64,000 bases of DNA from Lachancea mirantina (Eukaryota > Ascomycota > Saccharomycetes > Saccharomycetales > Saccharomycetaceae), in contig LT598468.1 in assembly GCA_900074745.1 (NCBI GenBank), positions 930,001-994,000 of the forward strand. The letters are read 5' to 3'. A program made the position numbers and the translations under genes. Positions within the stretch are counted from its first letter, which is position 1; each line of letters begins with the position of its first letter. The notes under the pieces were generated by a model that ran no database searches, was not told where the DNA came from, and worked only from the letters and a program-made list of their open reading frames with translations. Below are positions 49,750 through 60,438 of the stretch, piece by piece.

Positions 49750-50949
49750 ATGGACAAGCAGGCCAAGAAAGGACCTTGGACGCCCGAGGAGGACCGGGCG
49801 TTGTTGGAACTGGTGGCGTTGCTGGGTCCTCAGAACTGGGTTCGGATCGCGGCTCAGCTGCAGCAGCGGTCGCCGAAACAGTGCCGGGAACGGTACCACC
49901 AGAGCCTGAAGCCGAGCCTGAACAAGACGCCGATCTCGGACGAGGAGGGCGCGGTGATCGAGGAACTGGTGGGCCGGCTGGGCAAGAAATGGGCCGAGAT
50001 CGCGCGGATTCTGAACAACGGGCGGTCGGACAACGCCATCAAGAACTGGTGGAACGGCGGCGCGAACAAGCGGCGCCGTGCCGCCGCTGTCGCGGCGGCG
50101 GGGCCGGCGGGGCCGGCGGTGGCGCCGCTGGCCCACCACCACCACCACCACGTCCTACCCACGCCTCACGCAACGCTCAACTCGATCACGCTGCCCAGCC
50201 CCGTGTCGGGGTACATGGCCGCGCATTTGCCGCTGTCGCTGCCGCCGCCGCTGGCGCTGGGTGCGCCAGCGGCGGCCGCGTCGCAGTCGTCGTCGCCGCT
50301 GTCGTCAGCGGCGGCGGCGGCCTCTGGCTACGCGTTTCCGGCCCACCCGCTCGCGGGCCAGCTCACGGGCCAGCTTCTGACGCGTGGATCGCTGCCGCCG
50401 GCGCTGCCGTCGCCGCTGCAGCAGCCGCTGCAGCAGCCGCCCAGGTCCGACGCGTCTGTCATGACGCATCGGTCGCTCACAGATCCGTCACGCGAGGGCT
50501 CTGTGAGCTGCGACGCCGCCGCCACGTCCAGCAACGCATCGCGCAGATCCTCGACTGTGTTTTTCGACGCTGTGCCTGCGACGAAACGACGCGCCTCCCA
50601 GGCAAGCTCTTCACTCTCCTTCCCGCGAGCACACAGCATATGCTCTCCCGGAACGTCCCGAAGCGCCGAGTCCAGCAAAAGCAGCATTTTTTCCGCGGCC
50701 GCCGCTGCCCCGCCGACCAGCGGCACCGACACCGGCGTTTCCAAGTCTCCTTCGTCCTCATCCTGTAAAAAAGCCCTTTCCGAACAGCCGCACCCACAAC
50801 CTTCGCCGCTGTTCAAGTCCGGATTCAGTTTCGCCGACGGCAGCGGTCCGCTCACCCACAGCCCGAAATCCTCAACAGACAGCATGGAAGCCAAGAAAAC
50901 CGGCTCCAGCAGCGCCAAACTCGATTACCTGCTCAACGAAGACGGATGA
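49750..50949 (+). CDS. FlbD-like R2R3 Myb transcription factor
   Basis: 399 residues from ATG 49750. Two Myb repeats lie at about residues 5-57 and 58-108: KGPWTPEEDRALLELV, NWVRIAAQL and RSPKQCRERYHQSLKPSLN, then PISDEEGAVIEELVGRLGKK, WAEIARIL and GRSDNAIKNWWNGGANKRRR. The RSPKQCRERYHQ and NAIKNWWNGG signatures are those of Aspergillus FlbD-type Myb proteins. The rest is low-complexity (poly-Ala, a His run, Ser/Pro-rich), as in many regulators. I know of no clear S. cerevisiae orthologue. The gene has extremely GC-rich third positions compared with TIM54 next to it. Confidence 0.85.
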   Translation: MDKQAKKGPWTPEEDRALLELVALLGPQNWVRIAAQLQQRSPKQCRERYHQSLKPSLNKTPISDEEGAVIEELVGRLGKKWAEIARILNNGRSDNAIKNWWNGGANKRRRAAAVAAAGPAGPAVAPLAHHHHHHVLPTPHATLNSITLPSPVSGYMAAHLPLSLPPPLALGAPAAAASQSSSPLSSAAAAASGYAFPAHPLAGQLTGQLLTRGSLPPALPSPLQQPLQQPPRSDASVMTHRSLTDPSREGSVSCDAAATSSNASRRSSTVFFDAVPATKRRASQASSSLSFPRAHSICSPGTSRSAESSKSSIFSAAAAAPPTSGTDTGVSKSPSSSSCKKALSEQPHPQPSPLFKSGFSFADGSGPLTHSPKSSTDSMEAKKTGSSSAKLDYLLNEDG

Positions 50950-51373
50950 GTCGTGTTTTGTCCGTCTCCTTCGAATTTCCAGCTCCCTTACGTTGGTTCT
51001 GGTGTCCTTTTGCGAAGACTATACCAAACTCCGAGCACTTTGTGCACGTCCTGTAAATACCAAGAATGTGCCCTCCAATCGCGATGTAAAGCCGCGCTCA
51101 ATACTACACACCGCGGAAACCGCTGCTCGACCGTTTTTTTAAGTTTTTCCTCCGTGGAAACCGCAATGGACCCTCCCACCGGCACAGACGACTCACGCCC
51201 CTCCACGCCCATGCATCTATGTAAATTATAATAAATTCAGGCATACCGGTAGTGACCCCATGTGTCTCTGTCGTCTATTTCACCTTTTTTCGTCAGCTGT
51301 TTGGTTCCCGTGAGAATCTGAAAAATTTAACCCAGGACCAATCGACTTGGCCAGAGATTCGAGATACACGACC
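50950..51373. other. Spacer Myb gene-TIM54
   Basis: 424 bases in which the GC-rich island fades into ordinary composition (from about 51,200). No gene seen. Confidence 0.5.
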
Positions 51374-52714
51374 ATGGTAGACGGTACCGCTTCTTCAGCG
51401 CCGGATGCGCACAAGCCAGCTGCGCGCAAGACCGGTTACTCAAACCCGGCCTTTAGAGCCATGGGATTGCCCGCATTGAGACTCCCATCTAGAAACTGGA
51501 TGATTTTTTGGTCGAGTTTAACACTAGTGATATCTGGAATAGTCTACGACAAACACCAACAAAAGAAGGTACGCGAGAAATGGTGCGATTTGGTCGCGCC
51601 CCTGTCCCAAGGAACTTTGCGCATTGACCGGAAACCTAGAAAAATCACAGTTTTCGTTGCCCCACCTCCAAACGACTACCTTGATACCAGTATGTTTGTG
51701 TGGAGAAGATTTGTCAAGCCGGTGTTATTCGCTGCTGGAGTCGATTACGAAGTTTTCACGGAGGAAAAACAGGGTTTGATCAGATTTGAAGTCGCCCAAC
51801 GTGTTCGAGACCTGCGCAAAGAATTAAGAGAGTACGATGCCAGGCTCAAGGCACTAGAGCAGGAGAAACGGCCTTGGAACAAAATCAAGCACACAGTTTT
51901 CAAAGTTTGGCCCAGTAATCGGGGCAGCCAGGTGCAGGACGATGAAACCGAAATGCTACTGGCGAAAAAATTCAAAGCAGAATTCGATTTCAGAAACGTT
52001 CTTGGACCTTTTTACCAAAACCGCGATGTAACTGCTCAAATCTCGAGCGAAGACGCTTTGGTCGCAAACCCGGTTTACGCAGGTGGTGTGATCATTTTAG
52101 GGAGAGGCGCTTACAAAGAGTATGTCACGGGGCTCTGCGAAGGTATTCTCGGGCCATTGGAGCCTCCAAAACCGGCTGAAATGGCAGTTCCAGATGATAC
52201 GGAGCCCCCCGTAGCTACCAGCGGCAATCCAGAAATTGAATCAAAGGATGAAAGCAAAGAACAGACCACTCAGCCTGAGGAAACCGACAATGTTCTGCAA
52301 CCGTTCATCACCAGCGATAATTACAGTAGCGCGAGCTTTCCATCTGAGTTGAGCGGGGTGACAGTCCGCGAACCAGACACAAAAATACCTGCCATTTTTC
52401 ACCAACCGATCCTGATGCTTTCGATTCCTCATCTCGTCGGTTTTTTAAACATTCCTGAGCGAATCTACAGATTTTACAACAGAAGAACTGACGCGGAAAG
52501 GTATTGCAGAGCCACAGCGAGCTGCGTACTTCAAAAGATACGACCATTCGAATCGTCCGACTTAAAATTGGGTTTAGAAGAAGAAGACGATTGGCCCAAG
52601 AAATGGGTAGAACAGGCTAAACAGCGGAATAGCGACTGGGTAAAACCCTTGGTGGCCGATGAAAGGGTCACCAAATTGCTTAGTGTTTATGACGATGAAC
52701 AAGTGACCAAATAA
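51374..52714 (+). CDS. TIM54: TIM54, mitochondrial inner-membrane translocase subunit
   Basis: 446 residues from ATG 51374 (the frame continues nine codons upstream only to TTG); S. cerevisiae Tim54 has 478. Seen: GYSNPAFRAMGLPALRLPSRNW, one membrane span near residues 40-58 (WMIFWSSLTLVISGIVYD), then ITVFVAPPPNDYLDTSMF and FVKPVLFAAGVDYEVFTEE, and a C-terminal block with FLNIPERIYRFYNRR. Tim54 is part of the TIM22 complex that inserts carrier proteins into the inner membrane. Orthologue of YJL054W; PEP8 follows as in S. cerevisiae. Confidence 0.95.
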   Translation: MVDGTASSAPDAHKPAARKTGYSNPAFRAMGLPALRLPSRNWMIFWSSLTLVISGIVYDKHQQKKVREKWCDLVAPLSQGTLRIDRKPRKITVFVAPPPNDYLDTSMFVWRRFVKPVLFAAGVDYEVFTEEKQGLIRFEVAQRVRDLRKELREYDARLKALEQEKRPWNKIKHTVFKVWPSNRGSQVQDDETEMLLAKKFKAEFDFRNVLGPFYQNRDVTAQISSEDALVANPVYAGGVIILGRGAYKEYVTGLCEGILGPLEPPKPAEMAVPDDTEPPVATSGNPEIESKDESKEQTTQPEETDNVLQPFITSDNYSSASFPSELSGVTVREPDTKIPAIFHQPILMLSIPHLVGFLNIPERIYRFYNRRTDAERYCRATASCVLQKIRPFESSDLKLGLEEEDDWPKKWVEQAKQRNSDWVKPLVADERVTKLLSVYDDEQVTK

Positions 52715-52865
52715 CTTGACTCAATCCTGTAAATAATAGCATAGATTTGGGAAGTCGTTGTTCATGACCTTTAAGATCTTAATGTTCATCAGTTTAGATA
52801 AATCGATAGTCACCGGGGCGACCCATCACTTCAAAAAAACGTACCAAGTCAATATTAGCCCCAAC

Positions 52866-53795
52866 ATGTTCTTCAAATCACCTCTCGATATTGAAATTCA
52901 CTTTGATGGCGAGGATTCAAGGAAAGTGGTTGAAATTAATAACAACAATGCCAGTTCCAATGCCAAGTCTTTGAAAGACCAATATCCACTTTACGAAAAC
53001 GGTGAAAGTCTTAGTGGATTGGTAACATTAAGAGTGAAAGAGGGTAAGAAAGTCGATCATCTTGGTGTCAAGGTCAATTTGATAGGTAGTGTTGATATTG
53101 CGAAATCGAATTCCGAATACAAGAAATCCACAGTGGACACGTTCTTATGTCTGAGTGCAGACTTGTGTCCCCAAGGAGAGCTCATGCACTCTCAGACGTT
53201 CCAATTCAGCTTCAAAGATGTGGAAAAACGATACGAGTCCTACCGGGGTCGTAATGTGGACATTTCTTATTACGTGAAAGTTACGGTGCTTAGGAAGTCC
53301 ACCGATATTGTTAAGATTAAAAAGTTCTGGTGTTACCTTTACAAAACGATTCCCACTTCGGGCCCCAGTGGACAAAATGAAGATGCGAAACCTGTCAAAC
53401 TTGATATAGGGATCGAAAACTGTTTACATATCGAGTTTGAATTCTCAAAGTCTCAGTATAGCATAAAAGACGTGATTGTGGGCAGGATATATTTTCTACT
53501 GACGCGCTTGAAAGTCAAACATATGGAACTGAGTCTCATTACCAGGGAAACCTGTGGACTTGAACCTAACCAACTTTCGGACTCGACCTCGATACGGTAC
53601 GAAATTATGGACGGGTCTCCGGTAAAGGGTGAAACAATACCGATCCGATTATTCTTGGGTGGCTACGATCTGGTGCCAAACACGTCTTGCAATTATTTCA
53701 ATATTAAGAATTATCTAAGCCTTGTCATTATCGATGAAGATGGCAGAAGATATTTCAAGCAAACAGAGATATTTTTGTACCGGACAAGAGACTGA
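52866..53795 (+). CDS. PEP8: PEP8 (VPS26), retromer subunit
   Basis: 309 residues from ATG 52866, chosen because MFFKSPLDIEIHFDGEDSRK matches the S. cerevisiae start MSMFFKPPLDIEILFDNEES. The frame continues upstream to ATG 52764 and a TTG at 52758, without homology. Arrestin-like fold blocks: PLYENGESLSGLVTLRVKEG, HLGVKVNLIGSVDI, RNVDISYYVKVTVLRKSTDI, then PVKGETIPIRLFLGGYDLVP and YFKQTEIFLYRTRD. It lacks the long polar insert that brings the S. cerevisiae protein to 379 residues. Pep8 binds Vps35 and Vps29 to recycle cargo from endosome to Golgi. Confidence 0.95.
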   Translation: MFFKSPLDIEIHFDGEDSRKVVEINNNNASSNAKSLKDQYPLYENGESLSGLVTLRVKEGKKVDHLGVKVNLIGSVDIAKSNSEYKKSTVDTFLCLSADLCPQGELMHSQTFQFSFKDVEKRYESYRGRNVDISYYVKVTVLRKSTDIVKIKKFWCYLYKTIPTSGPSGQNEDAKPVKLDIGIENCLHIEFEFSKSQYSIKDVIVGRIYFLLTRLKVKHMELSLITRETCGLEPNQLSDSTSIRYEIMDGSPVKGETIPIRLFLGGYDLVPNTSCNYFNIKNYLSLVIIDEDGRRYFKQTEIFLYRTRD

Positions 53796-54491
53796 GAGGA
53801 GGGTATGTGATTCCGTAGCTGCCTGTTCAATCGAGGCCCTGGCAGTCAACATTGATATTATTAGGATTCTTTTTGAGATTAAAATTGTCCCGACGTTGAA
53901 GGGCGATCGAAAGACGAAAGCAATGCTTTTGAATGAAGTCATCATATTCGAATAGGTTCACATCATAGGTACCAAGATATCATCTATCTGATGGGATACT
54001 TCTCTAGGAGTATTTCTCTGGGAGTACTACACTGGGGAAGCTATGTTGGCAACTACACTTTCGGGGAAAATTTCAGAAACAAGTACAAGCTAAGTCCCTT
54101 ATGATAGGCAGAGGCTCACAGTGGACCAACGCACGCCTATGCCTCTCAAACGTACAATAATCGTATGATGGCTTGAATTAGTACGCGGATTAAGTTATCG
54201 ATTACGTTATCTCGTGACGCTTACATGATCAAGTAATTTTTTAGGGCTTCACAAACCCAAAGCGGTAATTCCCCTAGAGCCCTAATTTCGGATTTGTCAA
54301 TACCCATTTGAGGAAATGGTAAACAGACTTTGAATAGGTAGATCAGTAAAGCGAGTAGTTGGATTGATGAGTTCTACCTCTAGAACGGTATGTTTTAGAG
54401 TGTATGATCTTTGAATTGTCAAAGATCTGTACTTGCCGCTTGATCCAAAAGCTTTGAAATTGGTTCGTTTGGGTGCCGGGTACAGATCGTT
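53796..54491. other. Spacer PEP8-IRC8, nothing recognised
   Basis: 696 bases with ordinary AT-rich composition; no gene or repeat recognised. Confidence 0.5.
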
Positions 54492-56738
54492 ATGTCAAAA
54501 AGCTGGCACTTAGACATTTGGCCCATCTTGACCAAAGTCTCATGCTCTTTGACATGTTTTGCATGTGGTACAATTGCGATTTCGTTGATCTGTCTGGACA
54601 AAGAAACGCAAGCGTTAAATCATGCATCTTTGATACTCCAAATATGTGGGCTTTTCGTAGCCGCGATCATAGAAATTCCTTTGACGTTGGAATTTTGGCA
54701 CCTACAAAAAATATCGTATTTGGCCATTTTACTCCGTATGGTGACATATGCGTCTGCAGTATGGTATTGGGTGGATTTGGTAAACAATATGCCCGTCGAG
54801 ATTTCGACAATTTTGCGCCGTCTGGTAACGGCGCATTTAGCACTTTTATTGGCCGTGATGGGCTGCTGCGGAGCCTCGTTGACGAGTGGGCATGTAAAAC
54901 GTTGTAAGAAGGATGAAAATGTGCAAGATGAGGAGTTGGCTGATGATCACTTTGTAGCCACAGATGACAATTTTGAAAAACAGCCGAAAGGAATTGCTTT
55001 GAAGAACTCTGCGCAGACTTTGACACCAGCACAGGAAAATGTAATCTTGGCGCATTTGCCACAACCAAACTGGATGAATAATTCTCCTGCTACTTACTCA
55101 AGCTCAGACACCTATTCCACTCCGTCCGTGAAAAGGCATGCCATAGACACGGAAGCTTTCGGCAGAACCTCTTTGAGCCCACAAGGATGCGAGATCGGAA
55201 AACCTAAGCATATTAACGGGATAAATAAAAGCCCAAAACTAAACCTTTTAACGAAAATTCGCCACAAGCGAAGCTTGAAGAGAGCGAAAACCGTTCAAGA
55301 CCAACCTCGCGAAAGCGACAGCTCTGGTGCACATTACGTGACAAGGCTTTCTACTATCCATGACACTTCAAGAAGTCTCGTGAATGTTTTTGGCGGACCC
55401 CAAAATAGAGACTCCCTTCAGCCAAGCGCCGAGTCAGTTCTGATGCTCGACCATCAGTCCAATCAGGAACGCGAACAGAAAGACGAGACCGCTATTACTA
55501 TCGAGAAAAATGCTCTTGAACGTTTAAATAGCGCACTTTTGCCGCCATCTCTGAGAACGCATGCATTTACTGAATCTGAACAAGCGCCAGAGCTAGAACA
55601 ACCAAGCGACGATCACGCAAACCTTCCAAATCTGTTTGCCAACGACTTACAAAAGATTCCCGAGATGTTCCAGAATGATGGTATAAATAATCTTGGAGAT
55701 CCTGCTATTATTCTTCCTAGAACAGTTACACTTGATGATTGGAAAACCCAAAAATCTCTTTTATTGGACCGCGAGCGACATATTGCGCAAAGCGGCGATC
55801 AACTTTTGCCCGGTCTTGACTTCAAAGTAAATGATTCCCGAGATCAGGAGAAGGCCTTTAGTTTTCCTGATTCTTACTCGATGAAGTTCAAGAGTATTTT
55901 CCCGCAATTAGAACCAGATACGATAGAACAGCTCGACGATCTTTTTAAGAGTCAGCAAAGTGAGAGCAAAAAAGTACGGTTGATGAAAGAAAGATTGTTA
56001 CTAGAGGATGTTTTGCGCCAGGACAATGGTTCGGAAACTGTTCTCAAATTATCGAAGGAGAGCACTTTCCCATCAGGTCCACATTCGCCAACAAAATCAA
56101 TTGCATCTTCAAATACTGCCGCAACGCCTCACAAATCACCTTCAAGACTGGGTTCAATCCTGTTAAATTCTGCCAGTTCTTTTACTAGCAACCACGCATT
56201 ACATTCGAGATCCAATTCTCAGCTGAGTGGTAATGCCTATAGCTTGTCAAATCAGGGATCTCCTGTCAAGAGTCTTCGTTTCAGGAGAAGCTTGAGCAAA
56301 AAACTCTCTTTATCGAGCATATCTACTCGTCATGACGATTTCGTGGGCTCTTTGGCCGACGAGTATTATTATGGACGTGGTCATGGACGAGGCAAAAGTA
56401 TCGATTTTAGCTACGTGCACAGCTTACAAAGTAAGCATTCCCCATCCAAATCTACTTCTTTGTCGGGAAGACGAAACAGTATGTTCATCTTGGGTGACAG
56501 GGCTCCCCCAGCAATAAACATGTTACGAGAAAACTTCACAAACGCTGGTAGGGCACCATTTACTTCTGAAAACACAACTACTACTTCTGCTCAAGATGTG
56601 ACAATTCTAGAGGACGAATCTGACGAATCAAACTGCTCGAAGGGAAGCGGTGTTAATTATCCAAGTGTGATTAAGAGCGAATATGATCGCGAAAAGTGGT
56701 CAACACTTATGAGTCTCGATATGATTCATCCGGTGTGA
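54492..56738 (+). CDS. IRC8: IRC8, bud-tip membrane protein of unknown function
   Basis: 748 residues from ATG 54492; S. cerevisiae Irc8 has 822. The first 140 residues contain about four membrane spans (VSCSLTCFACGTIAISLICL, LILQICGLFVAAIIEIPLT, AILLRMVTYASAVWYWVDLV, LALLLAVMGCCGASL). The rest is a long hydrophilic Ser/Asn-rich cytoplasmic tail with basic patches and likely phosphorylation sites (SNTAATPHKSPSRLG, FRRSLSKKLSLSS). The call relies on this layout and on the order PEP8-IRC8-MTR4, which matches YJL053W-YJL051W-YJL050W. In S. cerevisiae it is found at the bud tip; its function is unknown. Confidence 0.8.
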   Translation: MSKSWHLDIWPILTKVSCSLTCFACGTIAISLICLDKETQALNHASLILQICGLFVAAIIEIPLTLEFWHLQKISYLAILLRMVTYASAVWYWVDLVNNMPVEISTILRRLVTAHLALLLAVMGCCGASLTSGHVKRCKKDENVQDEELADDHFVATDDNFEKQPKGIALKNSAQTLTPAQENVILAHLPQPNWMNNSPATYSSSDTYSTPSVKRHAIDTEAFGRTSLSPQGCEIGKPKHINGINKSPKLNLLTKIRHKRSLKRAKTVQDQPRESDSSGAHYVTRLSTIHDTSRSLVNVFGGPQNRDSLQPSAESVLMLDHQSNQEREQKDETAITIEKNALERLNSALLPPSLRTHAFTESEQAPELEQPSDDHANLPNLFANDLQKIPEMFQNDGINNLGDPAIILPRTVTLDDWKTQKSLLLDRERHIAQSGDQLLPGLDFKVNDSRDQEKAFSFPDSYSMKFKSIFPQLEPDTIEQLDDLFKSQQSESKKVRLMKERLLLEDVLRQDNGSETVLKLSKESTFPSGPHSPTKSIASSNTAATPHKSPSRLGSILLNSASSFTSNHALHSRSNSQLSGNAYSLSNQGSPVKSLRFRRSLSKKLSLSSISTRHDDFVGSLADEYYYGRGHGRGKSIDFSYVHSLQSKHSPSKSTSLSGRRNSMFILGDRAPPAINMLRENFTNAGRAPFTSENTTTTSAQDVTILEDESDESNCSKGSGVNYPSVIKSEYDREKWSTLMSLDMIHPV

Positions 56739-57047
56739 AACACCAATCGCATATTCGATACCACCAAACGCATTGATGTTTTCCAACATCGCCAAAGCAT
56801 AATTATTGATGTTTTCACTTAACAATGATCAGTTTGCATACTCAAATACCGACCGAATTTAATTAAAAAAAGATAAATAAGCTAATCGATGCATTTGCAT
56901 ATTCTAAAGGCTGAAACTCTATAAAGAGCGAGAAACAGCTTGAACATACTTTAACCACAGCTTTATATACATGGTGAACAAACTTGAAAAGCCTTTAGTT
57001 GAATAAGCTGGAATGGTGAAGATGAGAGTTTCGTCAAATCGGATATT
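56739..57047. other. Spacer IRC8-MTR4, nothing else recognised
   Basis: About 310 bases of AT-rich sequence left of the MTR4 promoter motifs. Confidence 0.5.
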
Positions 57048-57080
57048 TGAAAAATTTTAATGACTTCGCGATGAGATGAG
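57048..57080. promoter_or_regulatory. Perfect RRPE and PAC elements upstream of MTR4
   Basis: An exact RRPE, TGAAAAATTTT (57048-57058), is followed nine bases on by the exact PAC GCGATGAGATGAG (57068-57080), 73 bases before the MTR4 ATG. The spacing and order fit the ribosome-biogenesis regulon module, matching Mtr4's part in rRNA processing. Confidence 0.92.
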
Positions 57081-57153
57081 CTGGAAAAGTTGAGAAACTC
57101 TTTGAATGCTTCAAACCAACTCGAGCCTTCGAATTGCTTGAGGCACCTTAATA

Positions 57154-60100
57154 ATGGATGCCAATGACTTGTTTGACGTCTTTGATGAAAAGCCAACAAT
57201 AGAGGTTGAAGAGATTTTAGAGCCACAGACCAATGAGGAGGAAAGATCGACTATCGACGCCGATCAATTAACATCTACAAATGGTAAAAGACAGAAAAGT
57301 GATGAAAACGAATCTAATAACGTAAATTCTCATGATAAGGAAGACGAGAAGTCGTATAGTAAAAGAAAAAAGACTGACAAAAAACTAGTTGATCGAAAGA
57401 AGAAATCTGAGCTTATACCGGTGCTCGCGGACTCCTTCGAGCAGGAAGCCTCACGAGAGGTGGATGCTTCGGCAGGATTGACATCTTCAACGGCACAAGT
57501 CGAGCAAGATGGGAAATTAAAGCTTTCACACCAGGTTAGACATCAAGTGGCTCTACCACCTCAATATGACTACAAACCAATCGGAGAACATGTGAGGAAA
57601 AACGAAGCAAGGACTTACCCGTTCACTTTAGATCCATTTCAAGATACTGCGATTTCATGCATTGATAGAGGTGAAGCTGTACTTGTTTCCGCACATACTT
57701 CTGCCGGTAAAACCGTAGTTGCTGAATATGCCATCGCACAGTCACTAAGAGACAAACAAAGGGTTATTTATACGTCACCTATCAAGGCTCTATCAAACCA
57801 AAAGTATCGTGAGCTGCTAGCAGATTTTGGAGACGTTGGATTGATGACAGGTGATATCACCATTAACCCTGACGCAGGGTGCCTCGTTATGACGACAGAA
57901 ATTTTGAGAAGTATGTTGTACAGAGGTAGCGAAGTCATGCGGGAAGTTGCTTGGGTCATTTTTGATGAAGTTCATTACATGAGAGACAAAGAACGTGGAG
58001 TAGTATGGGAAGAAACCATAATTTTGTTGCCTGATAAAGTTCGTTACGTTTTCCTTTCTGCGACAATTCCAAATGCAATGGAATTTGCTGAGTGGATATG
58101 TAAAATTCACTCGCAACCATGCCACATTGTCTATACAGATTTCCGTCCTACTCCTCTACAGCATTATCTTTTCCCAGCTCATGGCGACGGAATCCATTTG
58201 GTGGTTGATGAAAAGAGCACTTTCAGAGAAGAAAACTTCCAAAAAGCGATGGCTTCTATAAGCAATCAGATTGGCGATGATCCCAACTCGACTGCCGCAA
58301 GAGGTAAAAAAAACCAAACCTATAAAGGAGGAGCTTCCAAAGGAGATTCGAAAGCAGACATCTATAAAATCGTCAGAATGATTTGGAAGAAAAAGTATAA
58401 TCCCGTTATTGTCTTTTCCTTCAGTAAGCGTGACTGTGAGGAACTGGCTTTAAAAATGTCGAAGTTGGATTTCAACTCTGACGAAGAAAAAGATGCACTA
58501 ACCAAAATCTTTACGAATGCGATAGATCTTCTTCCAGAAATCGATCGTGACCTTCCACAAATTAAACATATTTTACCCTTACTGAGAAGAGGCATAGGTA
58601 TTCATCACTCTGGACTTCTACCTATTTTGAAGGAAGTTATCGAAATTTTATTTCAAGAAGGGTTTTTAAAAGTTCTTTTCGCAACCGAGACCTTTTCCAT
58701 TGGCCTTAATATGCCAGCAAAGACCGTTGTGTTTACAAGCGTGAGAAAATGGGATGGTAAACAGTTTAGATGGGTTTCAGGCGGTGAATATATTCAGATG
58801 TCCGGTAGAGCGGGTCGTCGTGGTCTTGACGATCGTGGTATCGTTATTATGATGATTGACGAGAAAATGGAGCCCCAAGTTGCCAAAGGAATGGTCAAGG
58901 GTCAAGCTGACAGACTTGACTCGGCGTTTCACTTGGGCTACAATATGATATTGAATTTGATGAGAGTGGAAGGTATTTCTCCAGAATTCATGCTCGAACA
59001 TTCCTTCTTTCAATTTCAAAATATCACATCTGTACCTACCATGGAAAGGAATCTGGCGGTCTCTCAGGAGCGTCTCAAGGAGATTGATATTGAGAATGAA
59101 GCTGAAATCAAGGATTATTATGAAACAAAAAGAACAATTGAAAGCTACCAAAACGACATTCGTCAAGTTATAACACATCCTGCAAACATTCTCAGCTTTC
59201 TACAACCTGGTAGACTCGTTGAAGTCGAAGTCAACGAAAATGGGAGCTACGGATGGGGGGCAGTGGTGGACTTTTCTAAGAGAACAAACAAACGGAATCC
59301 CACTGCTGTTTACAGCGATCACGAGTCATACATTGTTAATGTCGTTGTGAACACGATGTACGTTGATGCTCCTGTTAATCTAATAAAGCCCTTTAACCCA
59401 GGATTCCCAGAAGGAATTAGGCCTTCTGACCCAGGCGAAAAGTCCGTATCTGCCATCATCCCCATCACTCTCGAGTCAATCAAAAATTTAGGAAATCTTA
59501 GACTTCACATGCCAAAAGACATTAAAGCTAGCGGTCAAAAAGAAGCTGTTGCCAAGTCATTGAAAGAAGTCAGACGAAGGTTTCCAGATGGTGTTCCACT
59601 GATCGATCCTGTCAAAAATATGAAAATAGACGACGAGGATTTCGATAGGCTTTTGAAAAAAGTCGCAGTCCTGCAGAACAAGCTCGCTTCGAACACGCTA
59701 GAAGGATCAGTCAAATTGCCAGAAATCTATAGGAACTATGAGAAGAAAGTTGAGCTTGAAAATGAAATCAGAGCCCTGAGTAAGAAAATCAATGAAGCTG
59801 AAGCAGTTATTCAATTAGATGATTTGCGCAAGAGAAAGAGAGTATTACGACGGTTAGGCTTTTCTACCCAAAGCGATATTATTGAGCTCAAGGGCAGAGT
59901 TGCATGTGAAATTTCTAGTGGAGATGAATTGCTGTTGACCGAGTTAATTTTCAACGGTAACTTTAATGATTTGACACCAGAACAGGCTGCTGCTCTGTTG
60001 TCATGCTTTGCCTTCCAGGAACGCTGCAAAGAGGCTCCTAGGCTGAAACAAGAACTTGCAGAGCCTTTAAAAGCTATGAGAGAGGTGGCTGCCAAGATTG

Positions 60101-60402
60101 CCAAGATTGTAAAAGACTCTAAAATGGAAATAATTGAGAAGGATTATGTGGAAAGTTTTAGGCATGAACTGATGGAAGTGGTGTACGAATGGTGTAAAGG
60201 AGCTACGTTTACACAAATCTGCAAAATGACGGACGTGTATGAAGGGTCATTAATCAGAATGTTTAAAAGATTAGAGGAGCTCATCAAAGAGCTTGTCGAT
60301 GTGTCCAGTACGATAGGAAATGCTATGTTGAAAGAAAAGATGGAAAAAGCTTTAAGTTTGATCCATAGAGACATTGTGTCGGCTGGCTCTCTGTATCTAT
60401 AA
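57154..60402 (+). CDS. MTR4: MTR4, exosome/TRAMP RNA helicase
   Basis: 1,082 residues from ATG 57154; S. cerevisiae has 1,073. Nearly collinear with S. cerevisiae Mtr4 throughout. After a divergent charged N-terminus comes [17 protein letters not shown] (about 90-106), Walker [10 protein letters not shown] (179-187), the DEVH box (271-274), [28 protein letters not shown], then the arch/KOW region ([28 protein letters not shown]) and the helical C-terminal domain ending [13 protein letters not shown]. Mtr4 unwinds RNA for the nuclear exosome, alone and in TRAMP, in rRNA, snoRNA and tRNA quality control. It uses the same regulatory module as UTP18, whose product recruits it to pre-rRNA. Confidence 0.99.
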   Translation: MDANDLFDVFDEKPTIEVEEILEPQTNEEERSTIDADQLTSTNGKRQKSDENESNNVNSHDKEDEKSYSKRKKTDKKLVDRKKKSELIPVLADSFEQEASREVDASAGLTSSTAQVEQDGKLKLSHQVRHQVALPPQYDYKPIGEHVRKNEARTYPFTLDPFQDTAISCIDRGEAVLVSAHTSAGKTVVAEYAIAQSLRDKQRVIYTSPIKALSNQKYRELLADFGDVGLMTGDITINPDAGCLVMTTEILRSMLYRGSEVMREVAWVIFDEVHYMRDKERGVVWEETIILLPDKVRYVFLSATIPNAMEFAEWICKIHSQPCHIVYTDFRPTPLQHYLFPAHGDGIHLVVDEKSTFREENFQKAMASISNQIGDDPNSTAARGKKNQTYKGGASKGDSKADIYKIVRMIWKKKYNPVIVFSFSKRDCEELALKMSKLDFNSDEEKDALTKIFTNAIDLLPEIDRDLPQIKHILPLLRRGIGIHHSGLLPILKEVIEILFQEGFLKVLFATETFSIGLNMPAKTVVFTSVRKWDGKQFRWVSGGEYIQMSGRAGRRGLDDRGIVIMMIDEKMEPQVAKGMVKGQADRLDSAFHLGYNMILNLMRVEGISPEFMLEHSFFQFQNITSVPTMERNLAVSQERLKEIDIENEAEIKDYYETKRTIESYQNDIRQVITHPANILSFLQPGRLVEVEVNENGSYGWGAVVDFSKRTNKRNPTAVYSDHESYIVNVVVNTMYVDAPVNLIKPFNPGFPEGIRPSDPGEKSVSAIIPITLESIKNLGNLRLHMPKDIKASGQKEAVAKSLKEVRRRFPDGVPLIDPVKNMKIDDEDFDRLLKKVAVLQNKLASNTLEGSVKLPEIYRNYEKKVELENEIRALSKKINEAEAVIQLDDLRKRKRVLRRLGFSTQSDIIELKGRVACEISSGDELLLTELIFNGNFNDLTPEQAAALLSCFAFQERCKEAPRLKQELAEPLKAMREVAAKIAKIVKDSKMEIIEKDYVESFRHELMEVVYEWCKGATFTQICKMTDVYEGSLIRMFKRLEELIKELVDVSSTIGNAMLKEKMEKALSLIHRDIVSAGSLYL

Positions 60403-60438
60403 GCTATAAATCATTTTTTATTAAATAAATAGAGGCGG

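Noticed and set aside
49776-50768. 330-codon frame overlapping the Myb gene on the same strand.
   Set aside because: It is low-complexity Ala/Gly/Arg sequence produced by a GC-rich shadow of the Myb frame, which carries the conserved domain.
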